Positions 15,604-23,363 of a stretch of DNA of 35,782 bases are shown here, piece by piece. The stretch's first letter is position 1. Each line of letters starts with the position of its first letter. Under the pieces are notes generated by a model. The model did no database searches. It was not told where the DNA came from and saw only the letters and a list, made by a program, of their open reading frames with translations. Both the position numbers and the translations under genes were made by a program. Origin of the DNA: Thermus composti (GTDB lineage: Bacteria; Deinococcota; Deinococci; Deinococcales; Thermaceae); NCBI RefSeq assembly GCF_014647535.1, contig NZ_BMPJ01000021.1:1-35782 (forward strand), read 5' to 3'.

Positions 15604-16551
15604 GAGGACCTTCCCCACGGTCTTGCGCCCCTCCAGGGCCTCGTGGGCCTCCCGGGCCTTCTCCAAGGGGAACTCGGCCCCGATGCGCACCTTAAGCCAC
15701 CCCTCCAACACCCCCCGGAAGACCTCCCCCGCCCGCCAGAGGAGCTCCTTGCGGCTTGCCGTGTGGTGGTGGAGGGTGGGGCGGGTGAGGAAGAGGCTTC
15801 CCATGCGGTTTAGGATCTGGGGGTCCTGGGGCGGCACCGGCCCCGAGGACTGGCCGAAGAGGACCAGCATCCCCCGGGGGCGCAAGGCCTCGAGGCTCCC
15901 CAAGAAGGTGTCCTTCCCCACCCCGTCGTAGACCACGTCCACCCCGCCCCCTGAGAGGGCCTTCACCGCCTGGGCGAAGCCCTCGTAGGAAAGGGCGTAG
16001 TCGGCCCCCGCCTGGAGGCAGAGCCCGCGCTTCTCCTCGGTGCTGGCGGTGGCGTAGACCGTGGCCCCAAGCCGCTTGGCCCACTGGACGAGGAGCTGCC
16101 CCACCCCCCCCGCCCCGGCGTGCACCAGGACCTGGTCCCCCGGGGCCACGGGGTAGGTGCTCTTGAGGAGGTAGTGGGCGGTCATCCCCTGGAGGAGGGC
16201 CGCGGCGGCGAGCTTCGGGTCCAGCCCCTCGGGGACGGGGACGAGCCTTTCCGCCGGCACCACCTGGTACTCGGCGTAGGAGCCCTGGACGTTGGCGAAG
16301 GCCACCCGGTCCCCGGGCTTCACCCCCACCACGCCCTCCCCCACCTTCTCCACCACCCCGGCCCCTTCCTCCCCCAGGATGAAGGGGGTGGGCACGGGGT
16401 AGAGGCCCTTCCGCTTGTAGGTGTCAATGAAGTTCACCCCGATGGCAAGAAGCCGCACCAGGACCTCCCCGGGCCCTGGCTCCGGGATGGGAAGCTCCTC
16501 AAGCCGCAAAACCTCCGGCCCGCCGGTCTCGTGCACCCGTATGGCCCGCAT
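15592..16551 (-). CDS. NADPH:quinone reductase, zeta-crystallin-like MDR protein
   Basis: The protein has 319 aa of the medium-chain dehydrogenase/reductase family without the catalytic zinc ligands. Motifs are MRAIRVHETGGPEVL at the start, GVNFIDTYKRKGLYP (about 38-52), LGEEGAGVVEKVGEGV, and the nucleotide-binding HAGAGGVGQLLVQWAK (about 144-159). QOR proteins reduce quinones or activated alkenes with NADPH. It follows the old yellow enzyme gene by 16 nt, so two NAD(P)H-dependent reductases share a transcript. It may instead be an enoyl reductase. Confidence 0.88.
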   Translation of the reverse strand: MRAIRVHETGGPEVLRLEELPIPEPGPGEVLVRLLAIGVNFIDTYKRKGLYPVPTPFILGEEGAGVVEKVGEGVVGVKPGDRVAFANVQGSYAEYQVVPAERLVPVPEGLDPKLAAAALLQGMTAHYLLKSTYPVAPGDQVLVHAGAGGVGQLLVQWAKRLGATVYATASTEEKRGLCLQAGADYALSYEGFAQAVKALSGGGVDVVYDGVGKDTFLGSLEALRPRGMLVLFGQSSGPVPPQDPQILNRMGSLFLTRPTLHHHTASRKELLWRAGEVFRGVLEGWLKVRIGAEFPLEKAREAHEALEGRKTVGKVLLIP

Positions 16552-16567
16552 GGGAAGAGTCTACCCC

Positions 16568-17617
16568 TCAAAACCCCCGCTCGTACTGGGGGGGCACCGG
16601 GGGCTTTAGGCCCAAGGCCTTGGCCGCCCGCAAGGGGAAGTAGGGGTCGCGGAGGAGGACCCGGCCCAAAAGCACCAGGTCGGCGCTTCCCGCCTGGAGG
16701 ACGGTTTCCGCCTGCTCCGGGGTGGTGAGGAGGCCCACCGCCCCCGTGGGCAGGCCCACCCGCTTGCGCACGGCGTCGGCGAAGGGCACCTGGAAGCCCG
16801 GGGCCACGGGGACCTTCACCCCGGGCACCACGCCCCCGCTGGAGAGATCCAGAAGGTCCACCCCCAGGGCCTTGAGCCTTTCGGCGAAGGCCAGGGTGTC
16901 CTCGAGGCCCCACCCCCCTTCCGCCCAGTCCGTGGCCGAGACCCGGACGAAAAGGGGCACCTCTTCGGGAATGGCCTCCCGCACCGCCCGGGCCACCTCC
17001 AGGGGAAAGCGCATGCGGTTTTCCCGGCTTCCCCCGTAGGCGTCCGCCCGCCGGTTGGATAGGGGCGAGAGGAAGGAGGAGAGGAGGTAGCCGTGGGCCA
17101 TGTGGAGCTCAATGACCCGAAAGCCCGCCCTAAGGGCCCTTTGGGCCCCTTCCACGAAGGCCTCGAGGACCCGCGCCATCCCTCCCTCGTCCAAAGGCTC
17201 GGGAACGGGGTAGCCCTCGGCGAAGGGGATGGGGCTTGGCCCCACCACCCTAAAGCCCAAGGGTCTTCCCCCTTCCCAGGGCCTCGCCACCCCCGCCTTG
17301 CGCCCGGCGTGGGCGAGCTGGATCCCCGGCACCGCCCCCGCCTCCCCTATGCGCCGGGCCAGCTCCTTAAGGCCCGGGAGGTGGTCTTCCGACCAGATCC
17401 CGAGGTCAAAGGGGCTGATCCTGCCCTCGGGGAGGACCGCCGTGGCCTCCACCAAAACGAGCCCCACCCCGCCCAGGGCCCGGGTGGGGTAGTGGAGGAG
17501 GTGCCAGTCCGTGACCTCCCCCTTCTCGGTGGCCGAGTACTGGCACATGGGGGACATGGCCAGGCGGTTCCTAAGCCGCACCCCCCGAAGCTCTAAAGGC
17601 GAAAAGAGAAGCGCCAT
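16568..17617 (-). CDS. Old yellow enzyme, YqjM/chromate-reductase type
   Basis: The protein has 349 aa, an FMN TIM barrel. From memory it is very similar to the T. scotoductus chromate reductase CrS. YqjM-class marks are all present: SPMCQYSA (flavin-tuning Cys about 25 and Tyr about 28), ELHMAHGYL with the H-x-x-H substrate-binding pair (about 172-175), SPLSNRR, and a C-terminal PPQYERGF with the arginine finger that reaches into the partner subunit. These enzymes reduce C=C bonds of activated alkenes with NADPH, and also Cr(VI) as a side reaction; the true substrate is unknown. The start is ATG, with a TATCCT box 7 nt before it (17625-17630). Confidence 0.93.
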   Translation of the reverse strand: MALLFSPLELRGVRLRNRLAMSPMCQYSATEKGEVTDWHLLHYPTRALGGVGLVLVEATAVLPEGRISPFDLGIWSEDHLPGLKELARRIGEAGAVPGIQLAHAGRKAGVARPWEGGRPLGFRVVGPSPIPFAEGYPVPEPLDEGGMARVLEAFVEGAQRALRAGFRVIELHMAHGYLLSSFLSPLSNRRADAYGGSRENRMRFPLEVARAVREAIPEEVPLFVRVSATDWAEGGWGLEDTLAFAERLKALGVDLLDLSSGGVVPGVKVPVAPGFQVPFADAVRKRVGLPTGAVGLLTTPEQAETVLQAGSADLVLLGRVLLRDPYFPLRAAKALGLKPPVPPQYERGF

Positions 17618-17623
17618 ATTCCA

Positions 17624-17635
17624 AAGGATATCCTT
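17624..17635. promoter_or_regulatory. 12-bp palindrome between old yellow enzyme and the divergent gene
   Basis: AAGGATATCCTT is a perfect palindrome in the 38-nt divergent gap. It contains the TATCCT -10 candidate of the old yellow enzyme (17625-17630, 7 nt before its ATG). It may be an operator, or simply a symmetric -10. Confidence 0.4.
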
Positions 17636-17643
17636 ACCCGGAG

Positions 17644-17649
17644 TACCAT
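17644..17649 (+). promoter_or_regulatory. -10 box of the zinc-ribbon gene (leaderless start)
   Basis: TACCAT lies 6 nt before the ATG at 17656. No ribosome-binding site and no good -35 are seen. Confidence 0.45.
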
Positions 17650-17655
17650 GGTTCC

Positions 17656-18321
17656 ATGGACCAAGGCTTAGAGGCCGCCTTCCGCTATGTGGAAAGGCTC
17701 CTCTTCGGGGACGAGACCCGCCCCGGCCTCACCCTCTACGACCTGGAGCGCCTGGTGGGCTACCCCTTCAAGGGGGAAGGCCCCCTGGCCTACACCCTTC
17801 CCCGCCGGAAGGGGCTGGAAGGGGTCCAGGCGGTGCGCCTTTACTACTACCCCAAGGACCCCCGCCTTCAGCTCATCGTGGAGATCGTGGACCAGAAGGG
17901 GGAGAAACACCTCCGCCACTTCCGCTGGAACGGCCTCTCTTGGGAGGAGCCCAAGGGGAGCGGGGGCGAGCTTAAGGGCACGGAGAAGCGCCTGGGCCTT
18001 ATCCAGGTGGGGGAGGACTACTTCTTGGGCTTTCCCCGGGAGGAGGCCATAGAACTTGCCCAGGAGGTCCGCCGGGGCACGGCCTACGGGGCCAAGTACC
18101 TCCTTTGCCCCCGGTGCCATACCCGCCTCTTCTACGCCCCCGCCACCCCCACCCAAGGGATCTCCTGTCCCCGGTGCGGCAACGCCACCCTCCTCTACAA
18201 GGCCCTTGCCGGGACCAAGGAAGCCCAAGACCCCCTCGAGGCCCTAAAGGAAGAGGTGGCAAGCCTGCGCAAGGCCCTGGAGGAGCTTAGCGCCTACCTT
18301 CGGCGAAAACTGGGCCCCTAA
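17656..18321 (+). CDS. Uncharacterised protein with C-terminal zinc ribbon and coiled coil
   Basis: The protein has 221 aa and I do not recognise its N-terminal 145 residues, which mix short strands and helices and are rich in aromatic residues ([18 protein letters not shown]). A zinc ribbon follows: CPRC, 16 residues, CPRC (about residues 150-173). The last 30 residues ([20 protein letters not shown]) form an amphipathic coiled coil. There is no signal peptide or membrane segment. It is a single gene facing away from the old yellow enzyme. A nucleic-acid or protein-binding role is possible from the ribbon, but I cannot assign a function. Confidence 0.8.
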   Translation: MDQGLEAAFRYVERLLFGDETRPGLTLYDLERLVGYPFKGEGPLAYTLPRRKGLEGVQAVRLYYYPKDPRLQLIVEIVDQKGEKHLRHFRWNGLSWEEPKGSGGELKGTEKRLGLIQVGEDYFLGFPREEAIELAQEVRRGTAYGAKYLLCPRCHTRLFYAPATPTQGISCPRCGNATLLYKALAGTKEAQDPLEALKEEVASLRKALEELSAYLRRKLGP

Positions 18322-18351
18322 GCGCCCACCCCTTACCCCGCCCCGGGCCCT

Positions 18352-18822
18352 TTAGATCCGAATCCCCTCCTCCCGCCAACCCCAGTAGGCGTAAAACCGG
18401 CCCCGTTCCCCGGAGAGGTAGTCCAGAAGGGGCTCTTTAAGGGGGCGGTGCTCGGAAAGCCTTTGGGCCACCTCCTCCGGGGTAAAAAAACGGGCCTCCA
18501 CGATGTGGCCGTCGGGGTCCCTTGGGTTTAAAAGCCCCTCGTAGCTGGCCCGGAAGGCCAGGGCCAGGGTGCGCTCGTTCTTGCGGCGGTCTTCCACCTG
18601 GAGAACGTAGGCCAGGTGCTCCACCGCCTTGATCCGAAGGCCCGTCTCCTCCCGCACCTCCCGCCTCAGGGCCTCCAACACCGTCTCCCCCGGCTCCACC
18701 GTGCCCCCGGGGAGGGTGTAGCGGACCCGGCCCCGGCGGCCCCAGTCGTTGCCCACCAGGAGGACCCGGCCCCGGGCGTCCAGGAGGATGGCCGCCACCA
18801 CCAGGATCTCCCGGCGCATCAC
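18352..18822 (-). CDS. Nudix hydrolase
   Basis: The protein has 156 aa. The Nudix box GX5EX7REUXEEXGU is complete at residues about 40-62 (GGTVEPGETVLEALRREVRE, then ETGL). Such enzymes cleave nucleoside diphosphates linked to another group. The sequence outside the box does not fix the substrate, though dNTP or ADP-sugar clean-up is plausible. The start is either GTG at 18822, overlapping the prfA stop by 4 nt (GTGA), or ATG at 18819. In both cases it is coupled to prfA. Confidence 0.88.
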   Translation of the reverse strand: MMRREILVVAAILLDARGRVLLVGNDWGRRGRVRYTLPGGTVEPGETVLEALRREVREETGLRIKAVEHLAYVLQVEDRRKNERTLALAFRASYEGLLNPRDPDGHIVEARFFTPEEVAQRLSEHRPLKEPLLDYLSGERGRFYAYWGWREEGIRI

Positions 18823-19895
18823 GCTTTCAGCTCTTCCTCCGCCATGGCGGCCAGCTGCCGCTCCTGGTCGGCCCGCTTCAGGGCTTCCAGGATGGGCTTT
18901 AGGTTGCCGGAGAGGACGCCCTCGAGGTCGTAGAGGGTGAAGCCGATGCGGTGGTCCGTGACCCGGGACTGGGGGAAGTTGTAGGTGCGGATCTTCTCCG
19001 AGCGCTCCCCGGTGCCGATCTGGGCGAGGCGGGTCTGGCGAAGCTTTTCCGCCTCCTCGGCCCGCTTCATCTCCAAAAGGCGGCTACGGAGGATCATGAG
19101 GGCCTTCTCCCGGTTCTTGATCTGGCTGCGGGAGTCCTGGCAGGTGACCATGATCCCCGTGGGCAGGTGGACCACCCGCACCGCCGAGTCCGTGGTGTTC
19201 ACCCCCTGGCCCCCGGGCCCCGAGGCCCGCATCACGTCAATGCGGATCTCGTCCATGTTGAGGGTGAAGTCCTCCTCCTCCGCTTTGGGCAGGACGGCCA
19301 CGGTGGCGGTGGAGGTGTGGATCCGCCCCTGGGTCTCGGTGACGGGGATGCGCTGCACCCGGTGGACCCCGCTCTCGTACTTGAAGGTGCCGTAAGCCCC
19401 GGGCCCCCGCACCTCAAAGACCACCTTGGAGAACCCCCCCAGGTCCGTGGGGTGGGAGTCCAGGATCTCGGTCTCAAAGCCCATCTCCTCGGCGAAGCGG
19501 AGGTACATCTCCAAGAGATCCCGGGCGAAAAGGGCCGCCTCCTCCCCCCCGGTGCCCGCCCGGATCTCCACGATGGCGTCCCTTTCGTCCATGGGGTCCT
19601 TGGGCAGGAGGTGGCGCTCCAGCTCCTTCTCCAGGGCTTCCTTGCGGGCGAGGAGGGCCTCCTTCTCCGCCTTGGCCATCTCCTTGAGCTCGGGATCCTC
19701 CAAAAGGGTCTCCAGGCCCTCGAGGTCCTCCAGGACCTTCCGGTACTCCCGGATGAAGCCGATCACCTCCCCCATCTCCGCATACCGCCGGGAGAGGCTT
19801 TGGTAGCGCTTGGGGTCCTTGAGGACCTCGGGGTCCGCGAGGAGCCCCTCTAGCTCCCGGTACTCCTCTTCTAAGCGGGCAAGCTTATCCAGCAT
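18819..19895 (-). CDS. prfA: Peptide chain release factor 1
   Basis: The protein has 358 aa and ends translation at UAA and UAG. The codon-recognition motif is PVT at residues 184-186 (as in T. thermophilus RF1). The peptidyl-hydrolysis motif is GGQ at 228-230, in RASGPGGQGVNTTDSAVR. Length and motif positions match RF1; RF2 would have SPF and need an internal frameshift. The start is ATG with a modest AGG-type ribosome-binding site. The usual partner prmC is absent; a Nudix gene follows with overlapping codons. Confidence 0.97.
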   Translation of the reverse strand: MLDKLARLEEEYRELEGLLADPEVLKDPKRYQSLSRRYAEMGEVIGFIREYRKVLEDLEGLETLLEDPELKEMAKAEKEALLARKEALEKELERHLLPKDPMDERDAIVEIRAGTGGEEAALFARDLLEMYLRFAEEMGFETEILDSHPTDLGGFSKVVFEVRGPGAYGTFKYESGVHRVQRIPVTETQGRIHTSTATVAVLPKAEEEDFTLNMDEIRIDVMRASGPGGQGVNTTDSAVRVVHLPTGIMVTCQDSRSQIKNREKALMILRSRLLEMKRAEEAEKLRQTRLAQIGTGERSEKIRTYNFPQSRVTDHRIGFTLYDLEGVLSGNLKPILEALKRADQERQLAAMAEEELKA

Positions 19896-19924
19896 ACCTG
19901 ATTCCAGGATACCCCACGGGCGGG

Positions 19925-19953
19925 TTGACCCGGGATTTAGGTATGCCTAAAAT
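19925..19953 (+). promoter_or_regulatory. Promoter of the ZIP transporter gene
   Basis: TTGACC (19925-19930) and TAAAAT (19948-19953) are separated by exactly 17 nt, and the -10 lies 7 nt before the ATG at 19961. This is the best complete example in the window of a leaderless promoter. It occupies the bases that would encode the first 12 residues of the longest reading frame. Confidence 0.8.
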
Positions 19954-19960
19954 CGGGGAC

Positions 19961-20752
19961 ATGGACTACCTCCTCTACGCTCTCCTGGGAGGTCTTTTCA
20001 CCTGGGGCCTCACGGCGGTAGGGGCGGCGAGCGTCTTCTTTGCCCGGGAGCCGAGCCGGAAGCTCCTAGACGGCATGCTGGGCTTCGCCGCCGGGGTGAT
20101 GCTGGCGGCCAGCGTCTTCTCCCTGCTCCTGCCGGGTATGGAGATGGCCGAAAGCCAAGGGAAAAACCCCATCCTGCCCGCCGTGGTGGGGTTCCTCCTG
20201 GGCGGGGGGCTCATCCGGCTTTTAGACCGCTACCTGCCCCACGTCCACCTGGGCCCCAAGGACGCCCCCGAGGGGCTCAAGACCCTCTGGCGGCGCACCA
20301 CCCTCCTCATCCTGGCCATCACCCTGCACAACTTCCCCGAGGGGCTCGCCGTGGGGGTGGCCTTCGGGGCGGCGGGGCTGGACCCCACGGGGACCGCCAC
20401 CTTAGGCGGGGCCATGGCCCTCGCCTTGGGCATCGGCCTGCAAAACCTCCCCGAGGGCCTGGCCATCGCCTGGCCCCTGCGGCGGGTGGGGATCGGGGCG
20501 GGCCTCGCCTGGTTTTACGGGCAGCTTTCCGCCATCGTGGAGCCCTTAGGGGCGGTGCTCGGGGCCCTCCTCGTGGCCCAGATGATGGACCTCCTCCCCT
20601 ACCTCATGGCCCTGGCCGCCGGAGCCATGGTCTTCGTGGTGGTGGAGGAGGTGATCCCCGAAAGCCAGGCAGAGGGAAACGGGGACATCGCCACCTTCGG
20701 GGTCATGACGGGCTTCGCCACCATGATGGCCCTGGACGTGGCCCTGGGCTAA
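19961..20752 (+). CDS. ZIP-family metal transporter (ZupT-like)
   Basis: The protein has 263 aa and about eight membrane segments. The two metal-binding helices are intact: HNFPEGLAVGVAF (about residues 124-136) and LQNLPEGLAIAWP (about 163-175). This pattern (HNxPEG, then QNxPEG) is that of the GufA/ZupT branch, which imports zinc and other divalent metals. A TTG at 19925 opens the frame earlier, but those bases form a textbook promoter, so I place the start at ATG 19961, where the first membrane helix begins within a few residues. Its stop overlaps that of the convergent Sco gene. Confidence 0.9.
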   Translation: MDYLLYALLGGLFTWGLTAVGAASVFFAREPSRKLLDGMLGFAAGVMLAASVFSLLLPGMEMAESQGKNPILPAVVGFLLGGGLIRLLDRYLPHVHLGPKDAPEGLKTLWRRTTLLILAITLHNFPEGLAVGVAFGAAGLDPTGTATLGGAMALALGIGLQNLPEGLAIAWPLRRVGIGAGLAWFYGQLSAIVEPLGAVLGALLVAQMMDLLPYLMALAAGAMVFVVVEEVIPESQAEGNGDIATFGVMTGFATMMALDVALG

Positions 20753-21333
20753 AGAAGCGCCCTCAGGTCCGCCACCACCTTGTCCGTGGCCTCCACCTTG
20801 TCGGGGCTATAGAGGAGAACGAGCTTCCCGTCCTGGACCACGAAGGTGGTGGCGGTGTGGTCCACCAGGTAGTCCTGGGGGCCCCGGTACTGGCTCTTCT
20901 GGTAGAAGACCCCGAAGGTCTGGGCCGCCTCCCGCACCGCCTCCAGGTTCCCCGAAAGGCCTATAAAAGCCTCGTTGAAGGCCTTGGCGTAGCGGTCCGC
21001 ATCCTCCGGGGTGTCCCGCTCGGGATCCACGCTCACGAAGACCACCTGGACCCGCGCCCGCTCCTCAGGCGTAAGCCGCTCGTAGGCCCGCTTCAAGGCC
21101 AAGAGGGTGGTGGGGCAGACATCGGGGCAGCGGGTGAAGCCGAAGAAGAGGAGGACCGCTTTGCCCGGCATCTCGGAAAGGCGCACCGGCCCCGAAGGCC
21201 CCTCCAGGGTGAAGTCCACCGGCTTCGGGTTCAAAAGCCGGGTGCCGTAGAAGGCGTGCCCCTTAGGCCTAAGGAGGTAGCCGAGGCCCAGAAGGGCCAG
21301 GACCAAAACCGCGGGAAAGACCCAACGCCTCAT
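20749..21333 (-). CDS. Sco1/SenC-family copper chaperone
   Basis: The protein has 194 aa with one N-terminal membrane anchor (about residues 5-21) and a thioredoxin-like domain outside. The copper-binding motif is CPDVCP (about residues 70-75) and the third ligand is the His in VDHTAT (about 159). Sco proteins help insert copper into, or reduce, the CuA site of cytochrome c oxidase. The upstream PCuAC gene overlaps by 4 nt. This matches the T. thermophilus TtSco1/TtPCuAC pair, where PCuAC delivers Cu(I) to CuA and Sco keeps the cysteines reduced. Confidence 0.93.
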   Translation of the reverse strand: MRRWVFPAVLVLALLGLGYLLRPKGHAFYGTRLLNPKPVDFTLEGPSGPVRLSEMPGKAVLLFFGFTRCPDVCPTTLLALKRAYERLTPEERARVQVVFVSVDPERDTPEDADRYAKAFNEAFIGLSGNLEAVREAAQTFGVFYQKSQYRGPQDYLVDHTATTFVVQDGKLVLLYSPDKVEATDKVVADLRALL

Positions 21334-21764
21334 CGCATCTCCACGGGAAGGTCCACGGGCAGGCGAAGGCCGCCCTGGAAGACCAGGACCAGCTTAACCT
21401 TTTCCCCCACCTGGAGGGGGCGCTTAAGCCCTATGAGCATGAGGTGGTACCCCCCGGGCCTAAGCTCCAGCCTCCCCCCCGGCGGCACCTCCAAGGAGGC
21501 CACGGGGCGCATGCCCATGACCATTTTCCCGTCCCTCATCTCCTGGAAGGTCTCGTGGACCTCCACCCGCTCGGCCACCTCGCTTTTCACCCCCACTAGG
21601 CGGAAGGGTTTCTCGCTCTGGTTCTCCAGGGCGAGGAAGGCGGCGGTCATGTCCGGCCTTGCGGGAAAGCGCACCCATCCCCCCGCCACCTTGACCCCGA
21701 CCAAGGCGTCCTGGGCCAGCGCCACGCCCAAAAGCCCCAAGAGAAACCAACCTAGCTTCCGCAT
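21330..21764 (-). CDS. PCuAC periplasmic copper chaperone
   Basis: The protein has 144 aa with a signal peptide (about residues 1-17, cleavage after ALA). The Cu(I) site follows the family pattern H-x10-M-x21-H-x-M: the His in VEVHETF, a Met in the GKMVMGM stretch, and HLM in GGYHLMLIG. It carries Cu(I) to subunit II of ba3/caa3-type oxidases. The start is ATG with GGGAGAT upstream. It is the first gene of the PCuAC-Sco unit and diverges from the membrane protein at 21843. Confidence 0.93.
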   Translation of the reverse strand: MRKLGWFLLGLLGVALAQDALVGVKVAGGWVRFPARPDMTAAFLALENQSEKPFRLVGVKSEVAERVEVHETFQEMRDGKMVMGMRPVASLEVPPGGRLELRPGGYHLMLIGLKRPLQVGEKVKLVLVFQGGLRLPVDLPVEMR

Positions 21765-21830
21765 CTCCCTACCTCCAAGCCCCAGGGTAAGGGGGGGGAA
21801 GGGGACAAACGTACCTCCCCGCCCCCGGGG

Positions 21831-21836
21831 TAAGAT
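21831..21836 (+). promoter_or_regulatory. -10 box of the membrane-protein/mazG operon (leaderless start)
   Basis: TAAGAT lies 6 nt before the GTG at 21843. The same hexamer and spacing precede pgm. No -35 is evident. Confidence 0.5.
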
Positions 21837-21842
21837 GGCCCC

Positions 21843-22292
21843 GTGGGGCTCCGGCTGGCCGCTTTTTTCCTCATCCTCCCCTTCTTCCTCCAGCTTTTGG
21901 GCCTAGGAGACACCCCCTTGGGCGGGGGGCTTTGCGGGGAGGTCTTCCGGGTGCAGGATCCCGCCTTCGCCCTGAGGACCCCGGGCTTCTGGTACGGCCT
22001 CCTCTTCATGGTCCTTTTGGCCCTGGAGTTGGGCTACGGGCTTTCCCTTCTCCTCCTTCCCCTTCTTGAGGTGCGCCCGGGGAAAGGGTGGGTGAGGGCG
22101 GGGCGCTACCTGGTGGGGACGCTCCTTCTCCTCTTCCTCCTCACCCGCACCACCGGCCTCCCCACACCGGGCCCCGGGGGATGGACCCTGGAGCCCGCCC
22201 CCCTGGACCCCCTAAGCCTCCTCTTGGTGGGGCTCTCCCTGGCGGGGGGGCTCCTTCTAAGGGAGAATGGGAGGCATGGAGCGGCTTCTTGA
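21843..22292 (+). CDS. Uncharacterised membrane protein
   Basis: The protein has 149 aa and about four membrane segments (roughly 3-21, 46-70, 82-101 and 122-138). There is one short cysteine-containing external loop after the first segment (GGGLCGEVFR). I do not recognise the family. The GTG start is set by a -10 box 6 nt upstream; there is no Shine-Dalgarno. Its 3' end overlaps mazG by 17-26 nt, so it leads the mazG-Nudix-PfpI unit. It faces the PCuAC-Sco genes across a 78-nt gap, so a respiratory or copper-related role is possible but only inferred from position. Confidence 0.7.
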   Translation: MGLRLAAFFLILPFFLQLLGLGDTPLGGGLCGEVFRVQDPAFALRTPGFWYGLLFMVLLALELGYGLSLLLLPLLEVRPGKGWVRAGRYLVGTLLLLFLLTRTTGLPTPGPGGWTLEPAPLDPLSLLLVGLSLAGGLLLRENGRHGAAS

Positions 22293-22863
22293 GGTGATGC
22301 GGCGCCTGAGGGGCCCCGGGGGATGCCCCTGGGACCGGGCCCAGACCCACGAGAGCCTGGTCCCTTATCTCCTCGAGGAGGCCTCGGAGGCGGCGGACGC
22401 CCTCCTCAAGGGAAACCCCCAGGAGATGGCGGAGGAGCTCGGGGACGTCCTCCTGCAGGTGGCCTTCCACAGCGTCATCGCCGAGGAGGAAGGGCGCTTC
22501 ACCTATAGGGACGTGGAGGCGGCCATCGTGGAGAAGCTCATCCGCCGCCACCCCCACGTCTTCGGGGAGGCCACCGCCAAGACCCCGGAGGAGGTGAAGG
22601 CCCGCTGGGAGGACCTGAAGGCCATGGAGGGCAAGAAGGAAGACCCCTGCGGCCTTCCCAAAGGGCTTCCCACCCTCCTTCGGGCCTACGAGCTCCAGAA
22701 GAAGGGAATAGACCCAGGAAGCGAGGAGGGCCTGAGGAAGGCCCTGGAAGCGGGGGACCTGGAGGAGGCGCTTTGGAACCTGGTGGGGCTTTTCGTAAAA
22801 CGGGGGCTGGACCCCGAGAGCGCCTTAAGGAAGCGCTCCCTCAAAGCCTGCCGGGAGGGCTAG
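22267..22863 (+). CDS. mazG: Nucleoside triphosphate pyrophosphohydrolase MazG
   Basis: The protein has 198 aa. The first all-helical MazG domain is intact: CPWDRAQTHESLVPYLLEEA, with the Mg-binding ExxE (EEASEA) and ExxD (EELGD). It turns (d)NTPs into NMP and pyrophosphate, removing abnormal nucleotides. The C-terminal part (about 150-198, EALWNLVGLFVKRGLDPESA) looks like a second MazG domain whose metal-binding Asp has been lost. E. coli MazG has about 263 aa and two domains. The start may be ATG 22267 or ATG 22276; both lie inside the upstream gene. Confidence 0.9.
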   Translation: MGGMERLLEVMRRLRGPGGCPWDRAQTHESLVPYLLEEASEAADALLKGNPQEMAEELGDVLLQVAFHSVIAEEEGRFTYRDVEAAIVEKLIRRHPHVFGEATAKTPEEVKARWEDLKAMEGKKEDPCGLPKGLPTLLRAYELQKKGIDPGSEEGLRKALEAGDLEEALWNLVGLFVKRGLDPESALRKRSLKACREG

Positions 22864-23363
22864 AACTCCCGCCCGGCTTCCGCCTGGCGGCGGTGGCCGT
22901 GCCCCTTCTCGGGGCGCACCTCCTCTTCACCCTAAGGAGCCCCCACCTCCCCACCCACGCCGGCCAGGTGAGCTTCCCCGGGGGGGTGGTGGAGCCGGGG
23001 GAGGGCGTGGTGGAGGCGGCCCTAAGGGAGGCGGAGGAAGAGGTGGGGCTTAAGGGGGTGGAGCCTTTGGGCTTCCTCTCCCCCACCCTCTCCCCCCAGG
23101 GCTTTTTGGTGCAGCCCGTGGTGGTCTTCCGCGAGGACCTTCCCCCCCTAAGGCCCAACCCCGAGGAGGTGGCCGAGGTGCTCCTCGCCCCCCTGGAGGA
23201 GCTTCTAAAGGTGACACCCTGGAGCGAGGTGCGCCTGGGCCGCACCGTCTGGCACTTCCCCTGGCGGGGGGTGGACATCTGGGGGGTGACGGGGAATATC
23301 CTCAAGGAGTTCCTGGAGGTGTGGCGTGGAAAGGATCGGGATTCTCCTAGCGGACCTCTTTGA
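22773..23363 (+). CDS. Nudix hydrolase, CoA pyrophosphatase (NudL) type
   Basis: The protein is up to 196 aa. The Nudix box is complete (GVVEPGEGVVEAALREAEEE, then VGL) and is preceded by THAGQVSFPGG, the element typical of CoA-diphosphatases (UPF0035/NudL). The family splits CoA into phosphopantetheine and 3',5'-ADP. The start is unclear. The only standard start codon before the conserved part is TTG at 22773, 91 nt inside mazG. The segment LKEALPQSLPGGLELPPGF looks like the usual N-terminal helix, so a late start would be too short. Its end overlaps the next gene by 38 nt. Confidence 0.8.
   Translation: MEPGGAFRKTGAGPRERLKEALPQSLPGGLELPPGFRLAAVAVPLLGAHLLFTLRSPHLPTHAGQVSFPGGVVEPGEGVVEAALREAEEEVGLKGVEPLGFLSPTLSPQGFLVQPVVVFREDLPPLRPNPEEVAEVLLAPLEELLKVTPWSEVRLGRTVWHFPWRGVDIWGVTGNILKEFLEVWRGKDRDSPSGPL

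Noticed and set aside
19925-19960. TTG start adding 12 residues to the ZIP transporter
   Set aside because: The bases form TTGACC-N17-TAAAAT, the promoter itself. The ATG at 19961 fits the leaderless spacing and the first helix.
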